Assembly: GCA_964486335.1 (NCBI GenBank)
Contig: CAZAMB010000006.1
Span: forward strand, 1-64,000
Direction of reading: 5' to 3'
Source of the DNA: CAZAMB01 sp964486335
Lineage (GTDB): Bacteria; Planctomycetota; Phycisphaerae; UBA1845
Length of the DNA stretch: 64,000 nucleotides
Shown: piece after piece, positions 7,368-15,817 of the stretch
How the letters are laid out: each line of letters opens with the position of its first letter
How positions within the stretch are numbered: position 1 is the first letter of the stretch
Program-made: the position numbers and the translations under genes
The notes under the pieces: generated by a model
Told to the model about the DNA's origin: nothing
Seen by the model: only the letters and a program-made list of their open reading frames with translations
Database searches by the model: none

Positions 7368-7901
7368 TTACTTCTGAGGCCGATACCGAAACTCAGCCTC
7401 GCTGATCTCGCCGTCCTTTTTCTTAATCGCCACAAACGATTGAAGGGTGCCGTCGGAAAGGCGACGCATGGTCAGTCCGTCGAAGTACGCTTCGTCAGGC
7501 CCCAGCTTGACCAGTTTGAAATCCACCGAAACGTCTTTTTCTTCCCAGCCCTTGAAATCCGCGTCGAAGTGCTTGAGCCGCAAAACGAGGCTTGCATCCT
7601 CCTCAGTGATGAACAAGATCTCCGAAAAGACGAGCTTCTCGTCTCTCACCAGTCGGAACAGGCCCATCATGCTGCCGCCCATCGGTGGCGTCCACGCTTC
7701 TTCGACCGTGCCGCCCAGCCCCTCACCAATCCAATGACCCACGAGCCAAGATAGCTCCGATAACTTTCCCGGTGGCGATTTCTCTCCGTCTTTAAGCGAC
7801 CGTGTGTTCGGCGTTTTGATGCCGTCACTGCCAAGGGCAAACAAAGTTGCGGCCAATGCCGCCGTGAAAGCCAATGAAAACGCCATTCTTCGCATGGACA
7901 T
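7368..7901 (-). CDS. DUF6265-like exported protein
   Basis: This is a 177-residue protein with a signal peptide (MAFSLAFTAALAATLFALG). It carries the lipocalin-like LSELSWLVGHWIGEG opening, EEAWTPPMGGSMMGLFRL, FSEILFITEEDASLVLRLKHF and a GWEEKD segment, the hallmark strands of DUF6265. The biochemical role of that family is unknown; the fold suggests binding of a small hydrophobic ligand. The frame is open to 7958, but the residues before MSMRRM look non-coding, so I set the start at 7901. It probably forms a short transcription unit with the propeller gene downstream. Confidence 0.7.
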   Translation of the reverse strand: MSMRRMAFSLAFTAALAATLFALGSDGIKTPNTRSLKDGEKSPPGKLSELSWLVGHWIGEGLGGTVEEAWTPPMGGSMMGLFRLVRDEKLVFSEILFITEEDASLVLRLKHFDADFKGWEEKDVSVDFKLVKLGPDEAYFDGLTMRRLSDGTLQSFVAIKKKDGEISEAEFRYRPQK

Positions 7902-7958
7902 GACCGATGCTCCCCGAAAATGCCCGGTTGGCCCATTGGGCACTCGCGCTCCTTGCAC

Positions 7959-8326
7959 CTGAGGCTGCGTTCACAAGGCGGCGAAGCGCACGATAAAGCT
8001 AACCGCATTCTCGCAGCAGGGCAAGAAAAGGCCGCGACCACCTGTTAACAACTCGCCACATGGAAACAACGGTTTCGCTGCTCTTAGAGCGATCCAGCGG
8101 GCCGTCCGCGGATCGGCGAGTGGGCCCATTCCCACGTCGCAAACCGTCGATTCGAATCCAAGTAGTGAGCAAGGCGCCTTGTAGACCGTTCGATCCAGGC
8201 CAACCTCCGCTAAGAAACCATGATTGGTTCGGTGGCGATTTGCTTCGCCGGCCACGCCTCCATATTCTATCTTCGGATCGAAACTCCTTTGCCGCCCTTC
8301 GGTGGTGCCGAAACCGCGAGATTAAC
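7959..8326. other. Leader region upstream of apt, nothing recognised
   Basis: These 368 bases separate the DUF6265 gene from apt. The apt frame stays open back to 8060, but the extra residues do not resemble phosphoribosyltransferases, so I treat the stretch as non-coding. It must contain divergent promoters, though none matches consensus well. Confidence 0.4.
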
Positions 8327-8893
8327 ATGGAATCACATGATCGACTGCGAATGACAAGACTTCACGAGCTGATTCGCGAAGTGCCGAATTTTCCAAAGCC
8401 GGGCATCGTCTTTAAGGACATCACGCCGTTGTTGGCTGATTCGGCGGGTTTGGCGCTGGCCGTCGAGTACATGGTCCAGCCGTTTCGGCATCTTCATGTG
8501 GATCTTGTCGTGGGCGCGGAATCGCGAGGGTTTATTTTTGGAGCGGTGGTCGCGGCGCAGCTTTCGGCGGGCTTCGTACCGATTCGCAAATCCGGTCGGC
8601 TTCCGGCGGAAAAACACATGGAGGAATATGCGCTGGAATACGGCACTGATCGCGTGGAGATTCATCGTGATTCCATCGCCAAGGGCGACCGCGTGATCAT
8701 GGTAGACGACGTCCTGGCCACCGGCGGCACGATGGCGGCCTGCTGCCGACTCGTTCAAACGCTGGGGGGAGACATTGTCGGCGTTTCCGTCCTGATCGAA
8801 TTGGGTTTTCTCGGCGGACGAAGCCAGCTCGGCGGCATTCCGATACATGCGGTTTTGAAATACAACTCAGAATCCAGAACCGCCCCGCAATAA
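8327..8893 (+). CDS. apt: Adenine phosphoribosyltransferase
   Basis: This cytoplasmic purine-salvage enzyme makes AMP and pyrophosphate from adenine and PRPP. At 188 residues it is slightly longer than typical Apt. The opening IREVPNFPKPGIVFKDITPL is diagnostic for the adenine-specific family. The PRPP loop VIMVDDVLATGGT lies at about residues 124-136, and ESRGFIFGA marks the nucleoside-side loop. The ATG at 8327 was chosen over an upstream in-frame extension lacking homology; an ATG at 8351 is a possible alternative. The gene stands alone between a divergent exported-protein gene and the exoribonuclease gene. Confidence 0.92.
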   Translation: MESHDRLRMTRLHELIREVPNFPKPGIVFKDITPLLADSAGLALAVEYMVQPFRHLHVDLVVGAESRGFIFGAVVAAQLSAGFVPIRKSGRLPAEKHMEEYALEYGTDRVEIHRDSIAKGDRVIMVDDVLATGGTMAACCRLVQTLGGDIVGVSVLIELGFLGGRSQLGGIPIHAVLKYNSESRTAPQ

Positions 8894-8941
8894 TAGTAGA
8901 ACGTCAATCAAGGAAGTCGTTACGGTACGACCCTGCTTACG

Positions 8942-8969
8942 TTGTTAAAAAACGCAACTCGCCTATAAT
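8942..8969 (+). promoter_or_regulatory. Candidate promoter of the YhaM-like gene
   Basis: A perfect -10 box TATAAT lies at 8964-8969, with TTGTTA at 8942-8947 as a partial -35 box and a 16-base spacer. The coding start is at 9081, leaving a leader of about 100 bases. Confidence 0.5.
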
Positions 8970-9080
8970 TCGCCCGGATCGTACTGTTGGCAAGACTTCT
9001 CCGACGGCTGGCACGCCGCGAAACGAAGCGGTTGGGGTGGATCGAAATTCCGGCGATTCTGATGCGAAACTCTTGCGGCG

Positions 9081-10097
9081 ATGTCCTGGTTGGTCACGGG
9101 GTTGGAGGCGGCGGTGGGACGGCGGTGCATTGCTGACATCAAGGCAGGTGAGCGAATCGAAGATGAGGTGTTCCTCATTCGATCGAAAGACCTGCGTACG
9201 ACCACCACCGGCGGACTCTATATCCACGCCGTATTGATGGACAAGACCGGACAACTCGTTGCCCGCGCCTGGCAGGCGAGCGATGAGATGTTTCAGGGCA
9301 TGCCTGAAGGCGGTTTTCTTCGCTTCAAAGGGCGGGCCGAAAACTACAAAGGCAATCTTCAGTTCATTATCGACGCGATGCGCCCCGCCGACCCGGGTTC
9401 GTTCGACTTCGCCGACTTCCTGCCCACCACGAAGGGCGACATGGAAGCGATGTGGAAGCGGCTGGTCGAAATCCTGCGACGGATTCAGCATCCCCAACTG
9501 GCCGCGCTGGTGGAAGAGTTCGTAAACGATAAAGACCTGATGGAACGGTTTCGCAAAGCGCCTGCCGCGGCGGCGATGCACCATGCCTACATCGGCGGCT
9601 TGCTGGAGCATACGGTTTCGGTGCTTGAAGTCGCGCTTCGGGTCGTGCCGCATTATCCGAAATTGAGCCTCGATCTGATGCTGGCAGGATTATTCCTGCA
9701 CGATATTGCCAAGGCCGCGGAACTGAGCTTCGAAACGGCCATCGGGTACACCGACGAAGGCCAACTACTGGGGCACATCACGCAGGCGGCGATCTGGATC
9801 GACAAAAAGGCCGACCTCGTGGCGTCCAAATCAGGGAAACCGTTCGACAGCGAATTGCGATGGGTTCTGGAACATATCGTGCTGGCACATCATGGGCAGT
9901 ACGCGTTTGGAAGTCCGAAGCTGCCGGCCGTGCCCGAGGCCATTGCGGTGCATTACATCGACAACCTCGACGCAAAGCTGAGCATGTTCTTCGCCGAGAT
10001 TGAGAATGATCGGGACCCGCACAGCCGCTGGACGAACTTCAATCGAGCGCTGGAGACGAAGGTGTTCAAGCCGGACGTGATGGGGACGAGACGCTAA
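9081..10097 (+). CDS. YhaM-like 3'-5' exoribonuclease (OB fold plus HD domain)
   Basis: This 338-residue protein has an N-terminal OB-fold nucleic-acid-binding domain at about 25-105 and a C-terminal HD phosphohydrolase domain at about 160-320. Metal-binding residues are seen in MHHAYIGGLLEHT (H167/H168, H177) and LFLHDIAK (H207, D208), with HHGQ further on. This order matches YhaM/CbfA-type 3'-5' exoribonucleases that degrade RNA and single-stranded DNA. No signal peptide or membrane segment is present. The gene is preceded by a good -10 box and followed by gcvPA after 134 bases. Substrate preference cannot be read from the sequence. Confidence 0.85.
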   Translation: MSWLVTGLEAAVGRRCIADIKAGERIEDEVFLIRSKDLRTTTTGGLYIHAVLMDKTGQLVARAWQASDEMFQGMPEGGFLRFKGRAENYKGNLQFIIDAMRPADPGSFDFADFLPTTKGDMEAMWKRLVEILRRIQHPQLAALVEEFVNDKDLMERFRKAPAAAAMHHAYIGGLLEHTVSVLEVALRVVPHYPKLSLDLMLAGLFLHDIAKAAELSFETAIGYTDEGQLLGHITQAAIWIDKKADLVASKSGKPFDSELRWVLEHIVLAHHGQYAFGSPKLPAVPEAIAVHYIDNLDAKLSMFFAEIENDRDPHSRWTNFNRALETKVFKPDVMGTRR

Positions 10098-10107
10098 GGC
10101 GAAGTGA

Positions 10108-10144
10108 ATTTGGTGATGTGGTCATGTGGCGAAATGGCGATTGG
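10108..10144 (+). repeat. Dispersed 37-bp repeat, copy 1
   Basis: This 37-base GT-rich unit, containing TTTGGTGATGTGG and TGGCGATTGG, is matched at 33 of 37 positions by a second copy at 57905-57941, same orientation. This copy is intergenic, between the exoribonuclease and gcvPA. The second is inside mnmG. Confidence 0.65.
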
Positions 10145-10231
10145 GCGATCGCCGACGAAACATAACTGGAAACTGTAAGACGAATGCGTCGGTGGTTTTT
10201 CGGATTTCGACATTCTTGATTTGATATTCGT

Positions 10232-11572
10232 ATGAGATACACGCAGATAACGGAAGAACAGCAAGCGCAGATGCTCAGCGCGATCGGAACGACATCGGTC
10301 GATGATCTGTTTTCGACGATCCCGCCCGAACTTCGCTTTCAAGGCAGCCTCAACGTTCCTCGCGGCGTCAGCGAACTCGACCTGTTGCGCGACACGCAGT
10401 CGCTGGCTTCCAGGAACAACGATTGCACGGAGTTGGTTTGCTTCCTTGGCGGAGGTGCCTACGACCATTTCATTCCCACGGTGGTCGATGCCCTTTCGTC
10501 GCAAAGCGAGTTCCTGACCGCGTATACGCCCTATCAGGCCGAAGCATCGCAGGGAATTTTGCAACTTTTCTACGAATTCCAAACAATGGTTTGCCAACTT
10601 ACGGGCATGGAAGTCGCCAACGCATCGCTCTACGAAGTAGCTAGCTCCGCCGCCGAAGCCGCCATGATGGCGCTGTCCATTACCGGCCGCCGCTGCATCG
10701 TCATCACAGACACGGTGCATTCCGATACGCGTCGCGTCTTGGCGACCTATCTCGCCCAGCAGGAGGCGGAGATCGTCACGGTCACAACGTCGAAGGGCAT
10801 CGTAGACGAAGCCGCCTTGCAGGCGGTGCTCAACGACTCGATCGCGGCGGTCGTTGTGCAATCGCCGAACTTTTTCGGCTGCGTTGAACGGTTGGACCGC
10901 GTGATTCCACTCATCCATTCAGCCGGCGCATTGTCGATTGTCTCGACCGATCCCATCGCCTGCGGCATGCTCAAACCGCCGGGCGCGTTCGGCGCGGACA
11001 TCGTGGTGGCCGAGGGGCAGGCGTTGGGTATTCCGTTGCAATACGGCGCGCCGTATCTGGGCCTCATAGCGACGCGCGAAAAATATCTTCGCAAGCTGCC
11101 CGGCCGGGTAGTCGGTCAGACACGCGACATGAACGGTCGTCGCGGGTTTTGCCTCGCGTTGCAGACTCGCGAGCAGCACATCAAGCGCGAGCGTGCGACC
11201 AGCAACATTTGTACCAATCAGGGTCTGTTCGCCATTCGCGCGTCGATTCACCTGGCCGCGCTGGGGCGACAGGGTATCGGCAAGGTCGCCAGCCTGTGCT
11301 TTGACAAGGCTCATTACGCCGCCGAGCGAATCGGCAAACTGAAGGGGTATTCAATTGCATTCACCGCGCCGTTCTTCAAGGAGTTCGCGATTCGGACGAC
11401 GCGCGGAGTGGACAAGGCGCTGGCGGCGTGTCGGCAGCGCGGCATTCTCGGCGGCGTGCCGCTCGGGAAGTTTGATGATCGTTATAAGGACTGTTTTCTC
11501 GTCGCCGTAACGGAAAAGCGCACGCGCCGGGAAATCGATGATCTGGTGAGTGCCCTTGACGACGCCTCATGA
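10232..11572 (+). CDS. gcvPA: Glycine dehydrogenase (decarboxylating) subunit 1
   Basis: This 446-residue protein is the N-terminal half of a split P-protein of the glycine cleavage system. With GcvPB it decarboxylates glycine and passes the aminomethyl group to lipoyl-GcvH. Family landmarks are FLGGGAYDHFIPTVVDAL, YTPYQAEASQGILQ, ANASLYEVASSAAEA and TREQHIKRERATSNICTNQ. As in other A subunits there is no PLP-binding lysine. The start at 10232 gives MRYTQITEEQQ, close to the usual start. It is followed by a small zinc-ribbon gene overlapping its 3' end and then gcvPB, so the three form one operon. GcvT and GcvH are not in the window. Confidence 0.95.
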   Translation: MRYTQITEEQQAQMLSAIGTTSVDDLFSTIPPELRFQGSLNVPRGVSELDLLRDTQSLASRNNDCTELVCFLGGGAYDHFIPTVVDALSSQSEFLTAYTPYQAEASQGILQLFYEFQTMVCQLTGMEVANASLYEVASSAAEAAMMALSITGRRCIVITDTVHSDTRRVLATYLAQQEAEIVTVTTSKGIVDEAALQAVLNDSIAAVVVQSPNFFGCVERLDRVIPLIHSAGALSIVSTDPIACGMLKPPGAFGADIVVAEGQALGIPLQYGAPYLGLIATREKYLRKLPGRVVGQTRDMNGRRGFCLALQTREQHIKRERATSNICTNQGLFAIRASIHLAALGRQGIGKVASLCFDKAHYAAERIGKLKGYSIAFTAPFFKEFAIRTTRGVDKALAACRQRGILGGVPLGKFDDRYKDCFLVAVTEKRTRREIDDLVSALDDAS

Positions 11573-11888
11573 ATGGTCGTCGTGGATCAGCGCCGGCGTC
11601 ATGGTGCTGGTCGCGCTGACGATCGGTGTCACCCTTTTGGTTGTTTTTTTGATTTGGCGGGATGGTTTTCGAAGGGGATGGCGAGGGGCAAGAAACGACC
11701 CGCCGGTTTGTCCGAAGTGTCAATACAACCTCACCGGACTTACCCATTGCCGGTGTCCCGAGTGCGGCCGTGAGTTTCAGATTGAGGAATTATGGCGAAC
11801 ACCCATTCTATTGAGCAAATCCGCGGCGAGGCAAAGGGCTCAGACTCGGAAGCCTCCCTCGGCGGCTCCAAAGGAAAACACGAGCTGA
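11550..11888 (+). CDS. Membrane-anchored zinc-ribbon protein
   Basis: This 112-residue protein has one N-terminal transmembrane helix (about residues 14-36, VMVLVALTIGVTLLVVFLIW). A four-cysteine ribbon follows, CPKC...CRCPECG at about residues 53-73 with the sequence YNLTGL between. This ribbon is very common in planctomycetes, often attached to membrane helices; its role is unknown. The GTG start at 11550 overlaps the end of gcvPA by 23 bases, and its stop overlaps the gcvPB start in a TGATG junction. Both overlaps support the gene and suggest translational coupling across the glycine decarboxylase operon. Confidence 0.7.
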   Translation: MPLTTPHEWSSWISAGVMVLVALTIGVTLLVVFLIWRDGFRRGWRGARNDPPVCPKCQYNLTGLTHCRCPECGREFQIEELWRTPILLSKSAARQRAQTRKPPSAAPKENTS

Positions 11889-13357
11889 TGTACACTATGC
11901 AAAGGGCGGACGCGGGCGATCACCCACTGCTGTTCGAAATCGGATCCGAAGGACTATGCGGAGCTTCGCTGCCCGAATGCGACGTTCCGGCGGCCGATCG
12001 ATCCGCGACGCTCCCACAAGAGTTGATCGCAGACGCCCCGCCCGCGCTGCCGGAAGTCGGCGAGCTGGACGTGGTGCGGCACTACAAGCGACTGGCCCAT
12101 CGCTGTTTCAGCATCGACGGAAACTTCTATCCGCTGGGCAGTTGCACGATGAAGTATAACCCGCGTATCAACGAGCGCGTCGCCTTCATGTCGGGATTCA
12201 TGCACGTTCATCCTTATCAGGACGACGCCGACGTGCAGGGATTGCTCGAACTACTCTATCGCCTTCGCTGCGATCTTGCTGAGATCGCGGGACTCGCCGA
12301 GGTGACGCTCCAGCCCGCCGCCGGCGCGCACGGTGAAATGACCGCGCTGATGATCATCAACGCCTACCACCAGAGTCGCGGAGAAAACAGGAAAAAGGTC
12401 CTTGCGCCCGACAGCGCTCACGGAACCAATCCGGCCAGTTGCACGATCTGCGGCCGCGAATCGCTGTCGATCCGTTCCAAGCCCAACGGCCGAGTTGATC
12501 TCGACGATTTGCGAGCCAAGGTCGACGACAACACCGCCGCGCTGATGATTACGAATCCGAACACGACGGGTGTGTTTGACGAACAGATCGCCGAAATCGC
12601 CCGCATCGTCCACGCCAAGGGCGCTCAGCTTTATCTCGACGGCGCGAACATGAACGCAATCCTCGGTCGCACGCGCCCCGGCGACTTTGGCGTCGACTGC
12701 ATGCACTACAACACCCACAAGACCTTTAGTACTCCGCATGGCGGCGGCGGACCGGGCGCAGGACCGGTCGCGGTTGCGGAACATCTCCGCCCGTTCCTGC
12801 CCGTTCCGCAGGTCGTAAAGAAGTCGGACGGCTCGTTCGCCTGGGTGAACGATCGTCCGCAGTCCATCGGCAAGGTTCGTTCATTCTTCGGACAAATCGG
12901 CGTGCTCGTGCGGGCGTACGCCTATATTCGCTCGCTCGGTTGCGACGGACTTCGCGACGTGGCCGACATGGCCGTGCTGTCGGCCAACTACCTTGCCGCG
13001 AGGCTCAAGCATCGCTACCCAATGCCGTTTCCGCCGCCCTACGCCCACGAGTTCATCACCGTGCCGGAGTTCGGCGAATCGGGTGTCACTGAGTTGGACC
13101 TCGCCAAGCGATTGATCGACTACGGCATCCACCCGCCAACGATGAGCTGGCCGATCCATCATTGTTTGATGGTTGAGCCGTCGGAGACGGAGTCTCTCGC
13201 GACGCTTGACCGTTTCGTCGACGTGATGCTCAAGATCGCCGACGAAGTGGAAAAAGACGCCGGCATCGTCAAAGGCGCGCCGCATACGACGCCGGTTCGA
13301 CGGCTCGACGAAGTAGCCGCCAGCCGCAAGCCGGTTGTGCGATGGAAACCGGCATAA
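11888..13357 (+). CDS. gcvPB: Glycine dehydrogenase (decarboxylating) subunit 2
   Basis: This 489-residue catalytic half of the split P-protein carries the PLP-binding lysine in HYNTHKTFSTPHGGGGPG (K278 with this start). Further landmarks are YPLGSCTMKYNPR, LAPDSAHGTNPAS and LYLDGANMNA. The frame is open from 11792, but the TGATG junction with the preceding zinc-ribbon gene and the family's normal length support the start at 11888. It pairs with GcvPA to release CO2 from glycine and load the lipoamide arm of GcvH. The downstream minus-strand gene converges on it with an 18-base gap. Confidence 0.95.
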   Translation: MYTMQRADAGDHPLLFEIGSEGLCGASLPECDVPAADRSATLPQELIADAPPALPEVGELDVVRHYKRLAHRCFSIDGNFYPLGSCTMKYNPRINERVAFMSGFMHVHPYQDDADVQGLLELLYRLRCDLAEIAGLAEVTLQPAAGAHGEMTALMIINAYHQSRGENRKKVLAPDSAHGTNPASCTICGRESLSIRSKPNGRVDLDDLRAKVDDNTAALMITNPNTTGVFDEQIAEIARIVHAKGAQLYLDGANMNAILGRTRPGDFGVDCMHYNTHKTFSTPHGGGGPGAGPVAVAEHLRPFLPVPQVVKKSDGSFAWVNDRPQSIGKVRSFFGQIGVLVRAYAYIRSLGCDGLRDVADMAVLSANYLAARLKHRYPMPFPPPYAHEFITVPEFGESGVTELDLAKRLIDYGIHPPTMSWPIHHCLMVEPSETESLATLDRFVDVMLKIADEVEKDAGIVKGAPHTTPVRRLDEVAASRKPVVRWKPA

Positions 13358-13375
13358 AGCATGTTGTGTCCGGCG

Positions 13376-14089
13376 TCATTGCAGGGGTTCGACTTGCAGC
13401 GTCAGGTGTCTTACTTCCGGGTGGATCGCGTTCAGTCGAAACGATCGGCGACCGTTGGGCCAGACGAATCGGTTACGAACCCGCACGCCTTCGAAGAGTT
13501 CGCCGATTGACTGTATTTGTTGAGCGGACGACGAACCGGTGAGTGTCTTCTTCATCGCGCCGGTTGCTTGATCCAGCCGAGAATCGACGAGCATTTCCAG
13601 CAACCACCGTGGAATCGGCATCGATCCGCATCGCGCCTCGCGGAGTCTCACTTCGATGGACCGGCCGTCATCCAAGACCGAAACGGAGATCGCCACGCTG
13701 AGAATCGCTCGCCATCCGCGGCTGTCAAACAATACCGCGACTCGAACGAAGCCTGGTTCAAAGCGAACAGCCGGATCGCGCCATTCGGGCGGGATTGCCC
13801 GCGCCGCTTCCGGCCAGATGTACGGCATCGCGGTCAGCCAGGAATTGATGGCTTGGTCCTCCAGTGTCCACTCGAACGGACTGCCCTGCACCAGCTCATC
13901 ACCGAAACGATCGACGCTGTTGGTGGCGTCTCGCCGGGAGGACTGAATGCCGGACTCGTCGAGCGCCGCGGGAGCGTACCAGCTCGGTCGATGCTCGATC
14001 ACCAGAAATGCTGTGACCGCGCCAAGCGCCAGCGCTAGTCCGGCAATCACGCCGCCCCTACGGATGATTCGTCTTGTTCGACTCTTCAT
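13376..14089 (-). CDS. Single-pass membrane protein of unknown function
   Basis: This 237-residue protein has a basic N-terminus (KSRTRRIIRRG) followed by one hydrophobic segment (GVIAGLALALGAVTAFLVIE). A soluble domain of about 200 residues then faces the periplasm. The domain contains EWTLEDQAINSWLTAMPYIW and repeated beta strands such as VRVAVLFDSRGWRAILSVAI. I recognise no family. The frame extends upstream to 14719, antisense to another gene, so I use the ATG at 14089. It is divergent from the gene at 14126 with only 36 bases between, so the pair may share a regulatory region, and it converges on gcvPB. Confidence 0.6.
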   Translation of the reverse strand: MKSRTRRIIRRGGVIAGLALALGAVTAFLVIEHRPSWYAPAALDESGIQSSRRDATNSVDRFGDELVQGSPFEWTLEDQAINSWLTAMPYIWPEAARAIPPEWRDPAVRFEPGFVRVAVLFDSRGWRAILSVAISVSVLDDGRSIEVRLREARCGSMPIPRWLLEMLVDSRLDQATGAMKKTLTGSSSAQQIQSIGELFEGVRVRNRFVWPNGRRSFRLNAIHPEVRHLTLQVEPLQ

Positions 14090-14125
14090 GACGTTCCCAA
14101 CGGCCGCTGCTTTCAGGTCGCTCGG

Positions 14126-15055
14126 TTGATTGCCCAAGCTGCGACACCCTACAATCAGTCGCCGGGGCGAGAAAGCCCTGGCCGCGAGCGACTTCGATTG
14201 TGCCGGAGATTTCTTTTGTTCACGCGAACCATCGGCTGGCTGGTCACCCCGATCTGGCTGCTGGCCATGACGTGGCTGATCGCCCACGACGTGGTTCCGC
14301 ATTGGACCGCCTCGCCGCCGCCGCTTGTGAAACCCACCGAATGGCTTCGCACGGAAGGTCTCCGATCGCAGTTCACCATTCACGACGCCATCGGAAAAAT
14401 GGGCACGGTCTGGAGTGAGTATTTGATCGACGAGAAGTCGATTCGACGCGACGATCTTGTCTGGATTGAACGTCTGCCCGTCGCTGTTGCGCCGCTTCGG
14501 ATCACCGTCGAATCCGTCTTCACCGCCGAAGGAGTGCTTGACGAATTCACCGTCCGGCTTGAAACCGCCGGCGATGCCCACGCGAGCGCACGCCTGCATG
14601 GTGAGCGATTCCATTCCGATTTTTCCTTCACATTCGAGAGCGGCCCGATCGAACGGTCCTTCAAGATTCCCCTCGTCGAAGGCGGCATGCTCAGCGGCGC
14701 GTTTCACCCGTTCGGGCAACTCTCCGACCTCCGCGTCGGTCGGCGATGGCGAATGCAGGTCGTCAATCCGATCGCGTCACTTACCGGAATGGGCGATCAG
14801 TTTATTCCGATGCTCGTCGAGGTCACCGGCGAGGAGCGGATTGCGGTTCCCGGCGGCAGCGTGAACTGCCTCGTGGTCGAATCCGCCAATGCGAAAGCGT
14901 GGGTCGACGGACAAGGCGTCGTATGGGTTCAAGAGATGACGCTTCCCGTCGTCGGAACCATGCGAACCATTCGCGAACAGGAGTTCGATGAGTCGGGCTA
15001 TACGGCAGCCCGCGGATTTCTTACCCCGCCGGTGAGGAAGGAGATCGCGCCGTGA
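14126..15055 (+). CDS. Membrane-anchored protein coupled to an ABC ATPase
   Basis: This 309-residue protein has one N-terminal transmembrane helix (TIGWLVTPIWLLAMTWLIA, about residues 34-53). The rest is predicted periplasmic and beta-rich, with segments such as SLTGMGDQFIPMLVEVTGEE and GSVNCLVVESANAKAWVDG. I do not recognise a family. The last four bases overlap the GTG start of an ABC ATPase gene, so the two are translationally coupled. It is too short and has too few helices to be an ABC permease. It may be an accessory or substrate-binding subunit. The start is the longest possible and could lie further downstream. Confidence 0.6.
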   Translation: MIAQAATPYNQSPGRESPGRERLRLCRRFLLFTRTIGWLVTPIWLLAMTWLIAHDVVPHWTASPPPLVKPTEWLRTEGLRSQFTIHDAIGKMGTVWSEYLIDEKSIRRDDLVWIERLPVAVAPLRITVESVFTAEGVLDEFTVRLETAGDAHASARLHGERFHSDFSFTFESGPIERSFKIPLVEGGMLSGAFHPFGQLSDLRVGRRWRMQVVNPIASLTGMGDQFIPMLVEVTGEERIAVPGGSVNCLVVESANAKAWVDGQGVVWVQEMTLPVVGTMRTIREQEFDESGYTAARGFLTPPVRKEIAP

Positions 15056-15810
15056 CTGATTCAAACGTGGAAGCGGCCATCTCGCTGAGCGGCGTGCGAA
15101 AGAGCTACGGCCGCCACGTCGCGGTTAAGGGACTGACGCTCGACATCGCGAAGGGTGAGTTGTTCGCCTTCCTCGGACCCAACGGCGCGGGCAAGACCAC
15201 GACCATCAAGATGATCGTCGGACTCCTTCAGCCCGACGTCGGCTCCGTCGTCGTATGCGGGCAGCGCATCGGCTCCAACGGGCTCGCCGCCAAGGCGCGA
15301 ATCGCCTATGTGCCCGATCAACCCTTCCTGTATGAAAAACTCAGCGGCCGGGAGTTTCTTTATTTCGTCGCCGAAATGTACGACATCGGACGCAGCGAGC
15401 GCGACCGGATTATGCAATCGCTTATCGCACGTTTGGACATCTCCGAGTTTCTAGATCAACTCACCGAAAGCTACAGCCACGGCATGAAGCAGAAAGTCGT
15501 CCTCGCGGCCGCGCTGCTGCACCGTCCGCAGGTGCTCGTGATCGACGAGCCGATGGTCGGTCTCGATCCGCGCTCGGTCCGGGTTGTCAAGGACCTTTTC
15601 GTCGAGCACACCCGAGCAGGCGGGACGGTCTTCATGAGCACGCACACGCTGGATATCGCCGAAGACCTTGCCGACCGCATCGGCATCATTCGCCGTGGTG
15701 AACTCATCGCCGTCGGCACGATGGATCAGCTACGCAGTGACGAACGTCTCGAACATTCGCTCGAACAGATTTTCCTTCAGCTCACCGAGGAAAGTGGCGA
15801 AGTGGGTTGA
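15052..15810 (+). CDS. ABC transporter ATP-binding protein
   Basis: This 252-residue cytoplasmic ATPase resembles the CcmA/NatA type that drives ABC-2 exporters. Walker A is GPNGAGKTT at about residues 42-50. The signature is SYSHGMKQKV, a permissive version of LSGGQ. Walker B is VLVIDEP, followed by the D-loop GLDP and a switch histidine in MSTHTLDIAEDLADR. The GTG start overlaps the upstream membrane-protein gene by four bases. Only seven bases follow before the convergent methyltransferase gene, so no permease is encoded next to it. It must use a permease from elsewhere or work with the upstream single-pass protein. Confidence 0.88.
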   Translation: MTDSNVEAAISLSGVRKSYGRHVAVKGLTLDIAKGELFAFLGPNGAGKTTTIKMIVGLLQPDVGSVVVCGQRIGSNGLAAKARIAYVPDQPFLYEKLSGREFLYFVAEMYDIGRSERDRIMQSLIARLDISEFLDQLTESYSHGMKQKVVLAAALLHRPQVLVIDEPMVGLDPRSVRVVKDLFVEHTRAGGTVFMSTHTLDIAEDLADRIGIIRRGELIAVGTMDQLRSDERLEHSLEQIFLQLTEESGEVG

Positions 15811-15817
15811 CTATCGT

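Noticed and set aside
10098..10231. Possible glycine riboswitch before gcvPA
   Set aside because: The conserved riboswitch core segments are not present; the region holds a dispersed repeat instead.
10094..10918. Long minus-strand frame opposite gcvPA
   Set aside because: It lies antisense to conserved gcvPA codons, has no domain and no ribosome site.
12251..13285. Minus-strand open frames opposite gcvPB
   Set aside because: They are mirror frames created by the GC-rich codon bias of gcvPB.
14090..14719. N-terminal extension of the minus-strand membrane protein
   Set aside because: It is antisense to the gene at 14126 and carries no signal or domain; the proper start is at 14089.
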